From Endothia cerciana (taxonomy: Eukaryota; Ascomycota; Sordariomycetes; Diaporthales; Cryphonectriaceae): a stretch of 64,000 nt of DNA. Position 1 is the first letter of the stretch. The number at the start of each line of letters is the position of its first letter. The stretch covers positions 1,674,001 to 1,738,000 of the forward strand of contig JALRMH010000001.1 of assembly GCA_026119935.1 (NCBI GenBank). The letters are read 5' to 3'. Below are positions 21,804-34,000 of the stretch, in pieces. A model generated the notes under the pieces. The model saw only the letters and a list, made by a program, of their open reading frames with translations, did not search any database and was not told where the DNA came from. The position numbers and the translations under genes are program-made.

Positions 21804-24800
21804 GCAATACATAGCTGGAGATACCACAGCAGACTTCCAGGTCTTTCAACTCGTCTGTGAGAACACAACTGCCAGCTTGGATCAACAGCACCCTTCTCAT
21901 TTATTGGCTAGCCACGGGTTGCATCATCTGTTTTCTCTTCTACCGGGCTAATTGAGGAGATCACGAATTCCAATGGGGCGCGAGGAGTCGAGTGGTGTCG
22001 ATCCGAACAACGCACTTGAAGTGCTGTACTCATCATATAATGACGAATCACTCGGATCCGGGGAAACCCACACGATGAATATGAGCCCAACCTCCGAGAT
22101 CATGACCATCAGTATGTCCTCAGCCGTGCGCGGCGACACAACTGCAATAGACCTGCCGCTAAGTTCTGGACCGGAGACCATCAAACACACCATGGGGTAC
22201 CATCCGCCCTTCGAACACCAGCCAACTTTACCACAACTACGAATTCAACGTTCTTTTTACCAGTCGACCAAACTTCATATCAAACTGCCCGCCATGTTGC
22301 AGTTGGCGGTGTTGGTCTTGTGCTACACAATTCTTCACACTTCACGCCGACGCTTGCTAGTGTGGAAGTTGTCCGCCGTGCTGGTTTTTTCTTTGGGAGG
22401 AAAGGGGTGGGAAGGGGGGCTGCTACAGATGCGCAGAGGTCACGAAATATCACTACATTTGGCAGATGTCGACGTGTTAGTTACATGCATATGCGCGTGC
22501 GACGCTCACATGGCATTCTGGATCTAGAGATAATCAGCTCGAATTGGCCCTCCCCTGTGGCAGCGTTGGACTGAAGCGTGGGGACACAACGAAGCTCAAG
22601 CAAAATTGCATTGGGAATAGGGTCATGTCTCAGTGTAACCACTCGATAGACTGAATAGAGCACACTGTCTAACGGTGACGCAGTTTCCAACGACGCATGT
22701 CTCGGCTGAGCGCCGTGCTACACTATCCTTCCTAGACCTAGTATTGTGCGAGCACTCGCCGGCGATATCCTTACTTCCCCCATTTGTAACGTGCGTGGCG
22801 AAGCACGCCTCGAGTTCATGAAGAGAGCAAGGGACAGAATGCGTGCAGATCCCCAGGTGGTCGGAATTGGGAAGGGATGAAGTGACACTGGAGAGGAGGC
22901 GGTCGTGGGCACCAGCTCAGTCTACTTGTCATTGCGTCCTCTGCTTGGCTCCGAATGCCATCCATCACTCGAGCTTATGCCTTGGCTCTCACTGAGGACA
23001 AACTGAGACCACGTTCTTTGTACCGGAGGGTCAGATGCGATGACATTGCTATCAGACCAGATGACCATCGCCCCGAGGCAGTGTTGAAGCCCTCCTCGGC
23101 CCCCTTCGCGACGAGGTGACACACCTCAGCCTCAGCAGGCCCTCACGGACCGTACCGGTGTCCAACGACCAGGCGATGCACCTTGTCAAGTGAGACCGAG
23201 CAGTATCTGGTCCGGACCCCGGAGCGCTTGCCACGACGGACCCAGCTGCTGGAAAAGCACGCGTGGTGGGACATGGTCTCGAGCGGCCCATGCAGCTTCC
23301 GTCAGGCCCTACCACACCCCCTCCCCCATCCGCGAATCTGCGTCTGTCCGCCGCGAGCGACGTAAAGAGCGCCCCTGTCACGAGACCGCCCATACTTTCG
23401 CCGCCAGATGACCAACTCCCTGCCCTCAAAGCCCGCGCAGCTAAGTCAAATCGTGTTGACAACACCACACCACACCGCGGACCCCCCCAGGTTCACAGTC
23501 ATCACACGTGCCGATTGTTGATTCCAGCCTTTCCCCCCTCCGCGGAGTTGATAACCAGACCTGCCACCCCTCGTGCCGCGATGCAAGCAAGGCCCGCGCG
23601 CGAGTGTCCAATCGTTCGACCTTGGCGGAGCTCGTATCGATTACGGCGTTCGAGACCGGTGACTGCGATCATAACCCTTGGGGGCGGCCTGCGGCCACAG
23701 TCTGCCACGTGGATCTCCAGCGCCGATCGCTGTCCTCCCAGCCACATTCTTTTACGACATCCGGCCGAGTCGACCGAACAGCTGGCGGCCGAGTGCGCAT
23801 TTCTCCGCGGTTCATACATGCAACAGGCATCGGCCTGAGGAGCAGGCGATGGCCGGCCAACGTCAATCAAGCCGAGACAAGCCTGACTACGTTGGCGGTT
23901 TTGGTTGCCAGTCGGCCCTGTCAGCCGGGCCTGCACGGACCATAGCTACCGCCAGTTCACCACGCCGCTGTGGCTCATGACCCTTAAGTGAATTCTGAAA
24001 CATGGTCTCAAACCACCATACCCCATCGCTGACTTATGCGGCTCGTCTTTGGCCCCAAGTAAACCGTTTCGGAATCTGCACCCTCACCGGTCGACCACAG
24101 CGGCTGCCGGCCTCTGCCTGACCGACAGTTCGCGCCCAGCCAGTGACAGCTGCGAGCATGCCATTACCCGAGAGCTTATCGAACCGGCCTGTCTAGCTCT
24201 AACCGGAGCATTGGGGCCCAGGTGAAGCCAAGTTCAGACCGCGCGCCCAATCGGATGCGGCTCAATGCCGGCTGCTATGGTGTGCTCGCGGCGTAGGCAG
24301 TACAGGTTGCTCAAGCGGCATCAGGAACATCAGTTCAAGGTGAAGACACTGTCTGTGACGCCCTCGTGCGCATTTCAAGGCCTGGGATGGTTGGGGCGGT
24401 GGCCAGTGGGGTCCTTGGAGATCTTGGTTCCGCGCCTCGGCCGCTGGGATCTGATGTGAGATGAGGCAGTCTATTCCTATGCATGTAATGGAACGACTGG
24501 CCCGACACCGCGAATAGGGCCACTTGACCATGTGTGACTGCGGATGAACGGGACTGAAAACCATCAGCTGCCACTCGGCACCGGAACGCTGGTGTGCAGG
24601 TCGGAATGGCTTGATACTCTCAGTCTGGCAAAGTCATGCGGCTTCCAACAGATCGTAGACCAGGTGCAGGCCGGGCAGCCATTGTCAGGTTGCGGTAACT
24701 GGCAGATCCGGACCTGCGATACTTTGGTCCCAGAAGTATCAGACATCTCTTGCCATACCGGACGAGATCGCCTAGGCTCCAACAGGTATAGCCACATCTG

Positions 24801-24865
24801 ATCCACCCCCCCCCCCCCATGATGATCGCCGTCAGGGACCCTGCGTTACCCCTTTTTTTCTTCTC

Positions 24866-24887
24866 TTTTTTGGGGGGTTTTTTTGGG
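24866..24887. repeat. T6-G6-T7-GGG tract
   Basis: T6 (24866-24871), G6 (24872-24877), T7 (24878-24884), GGG, preceded by a pyrimidine run. It resembles the tract at 9784. Confidence 0.85.
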
Positions 24888-27800
24888 TTTCCCAGCTGCC
24901 ACGGCTGCGATTGATGTTCAAAGTGCCAGTGAAGGTTATTTGTCTCCGTGGCAGGGAACTCATTTCCTGCCAATGCACCATTCTCAAGAGATCTTGAGTT
25001 CTTGCGACCGGCGATCATCCTGGCCGAGCATCCCCCCAACCCACGCGGGACCGGAGAGAGAGCTTGCGGCTGCACGGCCGGTGTGAGCTGCCGCAGCCTG
25101 CTGATTGTCCTGATCCTGTGCGCGTCACGGCGTCGTGGCCATCGTGGCTTAATGGCGGGTCTGACTCGTCCTAGCAGCGCATCTGTGAGGTCGCAGAGAT
25201 GCCGTTGGCGAGGGGAGCGGCCAAGAAACGACCAACCGGGCCACAACCGCAAGACGGGCATGATTTCCAGACCAATGGTACTGCAGGTGTCCGTCCCCCC
25301 AGGGGCCCGAATTTCTGCACATGCTCTTCTTCTCCCAGGCGTCAAAGCAGGATGGGACAGGATCCGTGCACGGCCGCTGGTTCGGCGGCAGCGAGGCAAA
25401 GTCACACTGGCCGTTCTGCAGTTTCAAGAAACTTTGTGCACCCCAGAGTCCGTGACCTGAGTGCTGCAACACACGGTGTCATCCACCTGCTGTTGTTGTC
25501 TGCTCGGCGAAATGCACGAGGTTGAAACCAACGAGAGCGAGCAGCGGCCCACCTGAGCTCATCGGCCGCAAATGGAAGCGTTGCTCTGCTGGGACCACCC
25601 AGACATGCCGTCCTGGGCCCAATCGATGACCGCCCGCAGCTCATCATGAGCACTCAGGAGACAGCAACCTGTATGGCCAAGATGTCCTATCACGCACACC
25701 CTCTGAAGCAGCAAGGGCCCACTGGTGGAACGACCCAGAACGGGATCGGAAATAGATCGAGGAAAGACCATACGGTGTCCTCCACCCAAACGCTAGATCG
25801 GATGATGACCTGTGCAGTTGGCTTCTACGACGTGGGGCGTATGGACCACTGGCGAAGGGTGTCCCGTCCGGACGTCCCTGGACAAATTTACTCATCGTCA
25901 ACCACACACGCCCGCGCGGGAACTCCTGTCTTGGCGCTGGGCAGCAGCCCTGAAGTTGCCTAGGGCCTGACTGGCCCCAGAGTCCGGGGTAAGGGTGGTT
26001 TCGTCTCATTCGCCAGACTCGAAACATGTGTAGGGCGCCGCCGCCCCGCCTCAGCGTCAAGTGACTAAAAATAGGAGTCATGAAGTCGCAGATTCCATCA
26101 ACACTCGACGCAAGCGAGATGGGGGTCGGGGAGCCGCCGGGAGGGAGATGATGCGCATGGTAAGCTTTAGTCACGGCAGGGCTGAGCGGCTCTACCGGTC
26201 CGAGCGGCTGCGACTTCCCCAGGACCATCCGCGGCGACCGCTGTACGGAGTAGTTCGTAGCCGACAAAGACTAAAAGACGTCTGAGCGGTGACGGTGTAG
26301 TCCGAGTGTCTGGCGAGAGCCTGGAGCGGATCAAGGTATACCAGCAGCCGGCACATCTACTACTTCTTCGCCCATATCCCGGCAAGGCTAGGTCGAGACC
26401 ATAAACGGGACGAGAGGCAGAATCTGATCGAAAACCGCCAGGTCTGCTCGAGTACACCTGATGGACAAGAAGACACAGTCAGCCATACCCTGGCAAAGAC
26501 AGCATCCAGAGCAAGATTGCTTCCCTGGCATCTGACCCGCCGTGCGCGGCCCCGTTATCGTTGACATCCTCGTCGATATTAGCACGTTCTAATCCGGTGC
26601 GTGGGTATCGAGAGGACGAATACTCCGGGTATGACAGGCTGCGACGAATCATGTTCCTCGTCACACCGCCGTTGGGCATTAGGTTACTGTATTTGGAAGG
26701 ATGTAAGATAGTATGAGAGGCCTATTGGCTGGTGGGCGGCTGAGGTATCACAGTACGCCAAAGTGGTGGTAATGTAAGCCCTTGCTCGCCCTGGACCTCT
26801 GGGGCCGACCGGATATTGATGGATGGGTGCCGTACCAGCGTACAATACGGGTTGGGGGTTAGTTCGTGCAAAGCCCTGGTACTATGGTAGCATTCTGGAA
26901 CATCTGCTCGGTGAGCTCGGTCAACCGACTTTTTGCGACCTAATGAAAGGCTGTGCTGGCAATGTTTCTCAGCCGGTCATCGTACGCTACTTCCAAGGCG
27001 AGGTTGTCATCGGCTTGCCTTCCCGGAGGGTCTGGACTGCAGCTGGGACCTCCTGAGGTCCGGAGGCTCAAAGCGGGTCTGCCGGCAATGGGGCGCCTCA
27101 CCGAGATGTCGATCGGAGGAGAGACCAGTCTGCTTTTGCTTGTGGTATTTACGGGCCAAGATCAGAGTCCCGCCCGTAGAGTGGTATGAGTAATTTGCCT
27201 ACGCACTGCAAAGTCGTAACGTCTCGATCGGACCGACGGCGCCATGTTCTGTCGATGATAATGGCGATCGCAAACAGCACTGCGCGACCGGCTGTGCCGA
27301 TGGCTCGTCTGAAGACATCTAGCAACGAAGGGTGCGGCCTGTCTCCGGCCACTTTTTGCGGTCTGTCGATGACTGCCGTAAAACGCCGTGGCTTGTAGAT
27401 GAGAGTTGACGGGAGTGCTAGTGTGATGAAAGGGGTCGTGCTGGCTTGGGAGGCCCTAGAGCCAGTAGTTGCATCCCGTCCATAGTAGTGAGCAGCCCCC
27501 GGCGCAGCCGCTGCATGCAAATCCATCCGGGCTGCTTTGGGGTCCAAGATCTACATCGTGAACAGTTCCTTGGGTTCTGGAATACGGGTGAACCTGTTTC
27601 AGGGCATGATTGCCATGCCGCTTGTGGCAGCTGGCTGATCAGGGGCGCCTTGATCAGCATCAATGGCGTGCCGGGCCAGTGGATCGGATGTGTTACTGAC
27701 GGCGCCTACCACACAGTTTGAGGGGCTTGTGAAGGCAAGGCCCCTTTGACGCATCTCAAATTGCGCTGCGGCTCGCTTGCCGTGCGACATGAGTCCTGAC

Positions 27801-28737
27801 CGAGCCGCTGGGATGGCTACGGCTCGCACAAGGTAAGTAAGATCCTGGGGTAAATTTGCTATCGGCGGCCCAGGCGCAGTTCGCACCTCAGACGAAGCGA
27901 AGGACCTCAACCAAGCTCACGGGGGATATGCCACCGGACTGGGCCTGTCCGATTGTACCTGCAGATGGTAGGCTCTCACTGCAACCATCTCCTGCATGGT
28001 GCCTCGGGCCAAAAGCCGGGAGGATGTCGCGAACCGCAAGGTTTGATATCCTCCTGTTCAGCGAGGAAGGTTGTCGCGGTTGTGGGGCCAGTAAGACCAG
28101 AGAAATCGACGGTACCCAACCCAGATACCGAAGAGCGCTGGGACACCAGGCCGGCCCGTGAGGGATCGCGACGACTTCTCCATGCCCATTGGGTCTTTCC
28201 CGTCTCCCGTCCTGCAGGTGCTCAAATCTCGTGCTCTGACACGAGCCTATTGGTGAGCCTACCCGTGGGGGATGACAGCGGGGACTGCAGCAGGTAGTCT
28301 GAGATTGATGAGGCGAGTGTGACGAGGGGCCATGTAGGAAGGTGGTCACGGCGTGAGATACCGCCCGCCCAGTACAGTACAAGTACAGCCTGGACACAAG
28401 GCGACCGGCGACCAGCGACCAGCGGCACGACGAGAGTGGGCAGGACGGGGCCACGGTGGCGACAGTGATCATGTCCAAGAGTGCATCCGAGGACGCGGTG
28501 AACATGTGGTGTGAGATTGGACTGGCGAGAAGATATCTGGTGCGGGCTGAAGTTGCAGTCCGCGAGGCCATCGCGCACCCACCCAGGCAGGTTGGCCTCG
28601 GCTTGTTGGTGGATTTTGGTTAATTAAAGCTCAGAAAGACCCCACAGTGCCGGTGGGAATTCTCCGGTCGGCCACCTTACTAGTGCTACTACTACTACTA
28701 CCATACATACATATACACTACATACTCTATAGTCTGT

Positions 28738-28767
28738 ACCATAGTACTTACTTATCATAGTACTATG
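28738..28767. repeat. Perfect 10-bp inverted repeat with about 10-nt loop
   Basis: CCATAGTACT and AGTACTATGG are exact reverse complements separated by TACTTATCAT. Further GTAC-rich palindromes (GGTACATGGTACC) follow directly. It lies in gene-free AT-rich DNA next to CTA and ACAT short repeats. Confidence 0.75.
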
Positions 28768-29159
28768 GTACATGGTACCGTAGGTTCATCCCGGTGCTCG
28801 GTGTGGATCCTCCTCTGGGTGGGTTGTCGCGACTCTTGACGAACGACCACCAAGCAGCTGAACGTATCGACAGATAGTTAGTTCCCCGAACCTCTCCTGG
28901 CAGGTTGGTACATGGTAGATCGGTTAGGTGGCGTAGTGGTTCGGATCCAGCCAAGGCGTGGACGCCAGCGCCATCGCGGAGGGCTAAACCAGCGGGTTCG
29001 ATAGACCCTTCGGGGCAAGGCTGCGGCAGGGATCCTTCAGAATTGGGACGGGCCCTCCTTTGCACTCTGGCCGGATGAGGGTAGCATCGACGGGCCTGGC
29101 TCCAAGAGGGGGGGGGGGGGGGAGAGACCGTGACGGGCAGCCAGCGGATCGAGGAGGGT

Positions 29160-29217
29160 CGAGGAGGGTCAGCGAGGGTCAGCGAGGGAGGGAGGGAGGG
29201 AGGGAGGGAGGGAGGGG
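29160..29217. repeat. GGGA tandem repeat with G-quadruplex potential
   Basis: Two short 10-nt repeats (GAGGAGGGTC, then AGCGAGGGTC) run into at least eight consecutive GGGA units ending in GGGG. Four or more GGG tracts with 1-nt loops meet the usual G-quadruplex pattern. A G14 run lies about 60 nt upstream. Confidence 0.85.
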
Positions 29218-30524
29218 TCTCATTTCTGGCCTGCGTCACGCGTGCATCTCTGGCAGGCCGAGATCTCGTGTCGGACGGGGCAGGGTGGGAAATTATCCCA
29301 CCTCTGATCAGATTAGGACAGGACAGGCCAGGATCCAAGGGAGTGGTGGTGGTATGAAAAGAGGGACCTGGAGAGGAGGATCAGTCAGGATTTCAAGACA
29401 AGCTGCAGGTTAGGAGAGCACTATGGTATATCCTGTAAATTGGTTTGGATCAACTATTGTGCTGGGAGATGGTCAGGGGCACGGGCGTGTACAGGGCTGC
29501 TATACTTACAGGGCCACCGCGGTATGGTACGGACATCAGGTACCACACAACACAGCAGCACCGGGGTCCGTGCAGGAACATGCTGTGGCCCCCCCCCCCC
29601 CAAACCCCGGCCAGCCAGGCCCGCCTCGATGGGTGGTCATCAGCCAGGGCCAGATCAAAAACACATGCCCTCAAGATGTCTGCTGTCTGCCCCGTACTTC
29701 GTGTCCAGTCATGGTGCATGGCTGCCAGCTTAACAACCTGGAGGTCGCAGGTTTCCAGGCCCGGAGATGAATGATTTGCTGTGGTTCCATTGGGATGGGT
29801 GGCTCGCCTGCCCCAGAACCCAAAGCTCTGCCATCCATATACCACCACAGTAGCAAAATCCTGTACAGGTGGCAGCAGCTAACCGGCTGGGGCTCGTCGA
29901 GACTTTTGGACCCCAGAGAAAAGAGAAAACCCTGGTCGACCGTCATCTCCACGCCTCTTCTCCATCCCAACAACCCTCCCACCTCTTCCCTACCACCTCC
30001 CTCTCCCTTATCTGTGTACCGTCGCACAGCAGCAGGTATCCATATCTGCTCTGGCGGGTCATGGTTCTGAGCTTCTTTCTGTCTGCACTTTTTATACATA
30101 CATATATCTATACACTTATGTGTTTTATATTCTCGAGAATCGTAATCTTGTTTAACACCCCCCACACCTCCCTTCATCGACTCGCCCAGGCTTAGATTGC
30201 CTGCCGTCAGCCTTGTCAGCTTCACCTTGCGTATTGGTTAGGAAGGTTAATAATTAAGCGCCTTTACCTGGCCGTCACCTACGGGCAACGGACAAATCGG
30301 ACAAGACACCCTGGACAAAAGGCATTCCGTTGACGCTGTCCACGCCTGCGAGCCTTGCGCCCCGTCGATTGGAAGTCGAGAGCTCTCGGAGATTGGGGCC
30401 GCCAAATTTTTGGGTGTCAGGGTCACCCGAGCACCCCTTCGAAACACGCATCTCCCACCAACTCGGCGTATCCCAGCACCGATCAGCAGCAGGCAGTCTC
30501 TGCCTCTCTGCCGGCCTCGAACAG

Positions 30525-30585
30525 GAGACAGACAGAGACAGAGACGGAGACAGAGACAGAGACAGAGACGGAGAGAGAGAGAGCA
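30525..30585. repeat. (GAGACA)n microsatellite
   Basis: Imperfect GAGACA/GAGACG units running into (GA)n, about 450 nt upstream of the RhoGAP start codon and probably within its leader or promoter. A (GACTC)n run follows at about 30700-30730. Confidence 0.85.
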
Positions 30586-31025
30586 GCTCTCAGGCGCCCT
30601 CCCTTCCCGCGCGCTGGGGGCTCTTGGGGCTTGTCGCGGTCCCGGGCTGTCTGTCTGTCTGTCTACCGTTGTCTCCTGGGTACGAACACACACTCCCGCC
30701 TCGACTCGACCCGACTCGACTCGACTCGGCCGGCCGGGTGCTGCTGATGCGGTTGCTTGTGCGGGGATTGATTGGATCTGGATCCGGATCTGGGTCGGGA
30801 CTGAGCATCTCTTGGCGGCGAGGCCCGAGGGCCCCCCCCCCCGCCTCCCTACCCTTCTATCTCTCTCTCGTCGCAGAGTCTGCTTGCCAGCCCTGGCTGC
30901 CCTGGCCCCCCGGCTGAGCCTTCGCCGCCTCCCGTCGTCTCTCCCCTAGACGTCTAGGGCCACACACACATCCCTCGTCGTTTCCCCATCCTGACCGGTT
31001 GCGACCCTGTGTCGCATAGCGGACC

Positions 31026-34000
31026 ATGTCGCAGCTTGCGCACCAGAATCGGGAGCACCCTTCACACCTCCACTACTCCCGGCCTCACCCTGGCTCTGCC
31101 TCCAGCGACCCTGCCGGCAGTGGACATGCTCAGCCCAAGTCTCCGTCTCGGTTCCAGCCCGCGCAGTCTCCATCATCTCGCCCAGGCCCGGCCTACCACC
31201 GCCCAGATGCCATGCCTTATACACCCGTCTCGCCCACCAGTTTCGATGACCAGCAGTATGACAACCCCATCCAGGACAGCCCGACCATAGGCAGGCCGAA
31301 CACGATTGGTTCTGGTGGTCGTCCTCACCACCCCTCTCACCCCACGCACGTCCCCAGTCCCATCACCATCCTCCCCTTGGGTGCAGCACCTGCGTCCGGA
31401 TCTGGCGCGCTCGGCTCGTCGCCAAATAGTCCTCTGTCAAGCACTGGTGCCAGGTAAGAGAAAGATTTCCCTGCTTGTCTTCTGCCCCCTCCCCAGCACT
31501 CCGGCACCCGTAGGTACATACTCCGCAGACAGACCCAGACACCTCGTTCGTTCCCTCTGTGCCTTGGCACGGATTGCTTGTTTAGGTCGCCGCAAATGAC
31601 TCGGCTTAGTCCTGTGCTGCTACACATCGGGCGTGCAAAGAGTCTCCTCCGACCGCCTTCTGAACGCAGAGACGACGGTGCTTGTCCTCTCTTCTCAGTC
31701 CATACTCCCCAGGGGACACTCTTTTTTTTTTTTTTTTTTTTGTTTATTTTTTTTTTTTTTTTAGTTGTGCATCTGAACGCCGTGAATGCGACTAACCGGG
31801 CTGTCTGGTGGGACCACCGTGCCTTGAGCTACTCAACAGTACCTACCTAATACTGATCCACACCCCTCTCCTGTTCCAGATTCCGGAAACCTGCGCCCAG
31901 CCCGCTTCATAATACCACGGCAATCTCTCCCCCAACCAGTCCTAGTCCGAACAGGCCCAACTTCAGCCTTTCTACCACGCCCATTGCCACTTCCATACCA
32001 TCCTCAACTACGCACCCCTCGACGACGGCAACTATCCCGGCCGAAACGGCCGGAACAGCACCGCACTACCCTCGACAAGACTCGAGAGACGGCCCCGACG
32101 CCGAATACTCGTACTACAACAGCGATTCTTCTGGCACCGCGACTCCCGAAGATAGAAGAGCAATTGGGTTCGTAGAATCAGTAGCCTCGCTATGTTCACT
32201 TGCTGTGTCCCCGAACCCGCAGCCGCGGTAGTGTTCTGGATCTGTTAGACTGACTCGTCGAATAGATCTCTGTCCCTGCGCATCCCGAACGAAAACAGAA
32301 GCGTGCCCGACCCCGTGAACAAATCTGGAGTACCGGTCAGCGCAGCCTCCCAGGCCATGCCTGGGTCGTCGAGGATGGAGACTGTCAAGGGCCCACCCCG
32401 GAACTCGTCCATAGATTCCGCCATATCTGCCATATCCGCAGGCTCCTCGGCGCCAAAGAACCCTCAGGATGTCGCTTCCAGCCCGGCCGACATAGAAAAG
32501 CTGGTGCAGGCCGCCGGGTCGCCGGAGGCTGTGATCGTGTACCTCCTCAAGGAGAAGCAGGCGCAGTCACAACAGAATGCGCAGCTGTGGCGGCTGGTGG
32601 ACAAGCAGAGGGCCATGATCCTGGGGCTGAACAAGGACCTGGAACGATCTCTGAAGGAGAAGGAGAAATACAGGAAGAAAGTGAAGGACCTCGTCACGTC
32701 ACAGACAACGCCGCTAGCATCATCGGCAGGCCTCGCTCAGGAATCGAAGGAGGGTTCCGGCTCGAGCACTGCGGAGGCCGCGCCTGTTGCCCCGAAGAAG
32801 CCTATGTTGGACATATCTGCCTCCCCCAGCGTCGGATCGGACAGACCCTCGCCTGTCGATGTCTCTCTGGCACCATATCCAATCACGCCTCCGGCGGATC
32901 AGGGCAGCAACGGGCCCCCCTCTGCCGTTGGCGAAATCTTGAACCCCTCTCACACTATGCCGGAGGCCAGCGAGCATGCGCTTGACCAGTTCGATCACGA
33001 TGCCGAGGAGAGGGAGGCCGAGGCAGCGAGGAAACAGAGGGACCTCGCAAACGAGCTGCCGCTAAATTCCCCTCTGCCGCCAAGGACCAGTTCCCACCGC
33101 CAGCCAACGTCTCCACGAGGTGTCCCCTCTGCTACGCCCCAGCAGGCAGCTGAGTCTGAGATAATCACGTCAGCTGCTGATGATGACGGGCTATCGAACT
33201 TCCCGGCTCCACCGGTGCTGCCGCCGAGGAAACCCCCACCAGCGCCCTTGCAATTGAAGGTTGCGAGATCGAGTCCGGCGTTGACCGAAGAGGAAGACGA
33301 TAGCGACCTGGATTCCGGCGAACTGCTCGAGGTCGACGAGATCACGAGGGCAAAGCGAGGCCGGCGCAGGACACGACAGGAAGATGACCAGATGCGTGAG
33401 ATCTTGGCTCTGAAGGAGGCCGAGGCACGGAGCCTTTCGAAGAGGAGCAAGCAAAGTGACAGCGCCAAGGGGACACCAAAGGAGGCACCGCCAGAACCAC
33501 AAGTGTCGAAGGAGTCGCCGATGTCTTCTCCGAAACTGTCGAATAGGCCAAATGCTCCGGAGTCTCTGGGGTCCCTGGCCGGCATGCTCAGTGCGCAAGG
33601 TCCAGGTGCGACCGCGCCGCCGGCGAGTCCAGGCTTGCCTGCGAGCCCCCGCCCGCTCGGAGTAAGCTCAGGGCCAAATTCGCCGCCAGTCTCACCTCGA
33701 CAGCCCGGCATTCCTGCAGCGACGTTGTCACCTCGTGCACCCCGACAGCAGATCCCCTTGCCTCCAAATACCCCTCTCCAGACTCCATCACCACACGAGG
33801 CTCTAGTCTTGAAGTCTCCCCAGCCACTCAACATCACCAAGAAGAGGGCTGAGGATCCCGAGCTTGTCGACACCCCAACATCCAGCCGGGAGAGCGCGGC
33901 AGAACGGACGAAGGTGTATAAGGGCTTCATGAGCGAGGAATATCCTGACCTGCTCATAACGCCAAACGCTTTGATCGCGGTCATTGTGAAGGTTGCATCC

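Larger units (their letters stand above)
21804..31025. other. 9.2 kb region with no recognisable gene
   Basis: The largest gap in the window. No frame on either strand shows family motifs, sustained codon bias or splice-linked continuity; the longest frames (about 207 and 227 codons, minus strand, 25644-26267 and 27888-28571) look compositional. CpG is not depleted, so a heavily RIP-mutated repeat is unlikely. Elements inside are a T/G/T tract at 24866, a perfect inverted repeat at 28738, a G14 run near 29110, a GGGA tandem near 29187-29217, and from about 29.9 kb the CT-rich, microsatellite-rich leader of the RhoGAP gene. Non-coding transcription is possible but cannot be shown. Confidence 0.55.

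Noticed and set aside
21952..22527. 191-codon frame after the second PTH11-like gene, considered as an alternative C-terminal tail
   Set aside because: Third positions are unbiased and no splice pair is clearly better than the existing stop at 21803; left unannotated.
27888..28571. 227-codon minus-strand frame in the large gap
   Set aside because: Ser/Arg/His-rich composition typical of chance frames in GC-rich DNA; no motif.
28926..29005. tRNA-like A box (TGGCGTAGTGG) and B-box-like GGTTCGATAGA
   Set aside because: The B box lacks the conserved TCC, and no acceptor or T stem can be paired.
22500..30000. RIP-mutated transposon
   Set aside because: CpG dinucleotides are plentiful and TpA is not in excess by eye; no terminal repeats or transposase/reverse-transcriptase motifs were found.
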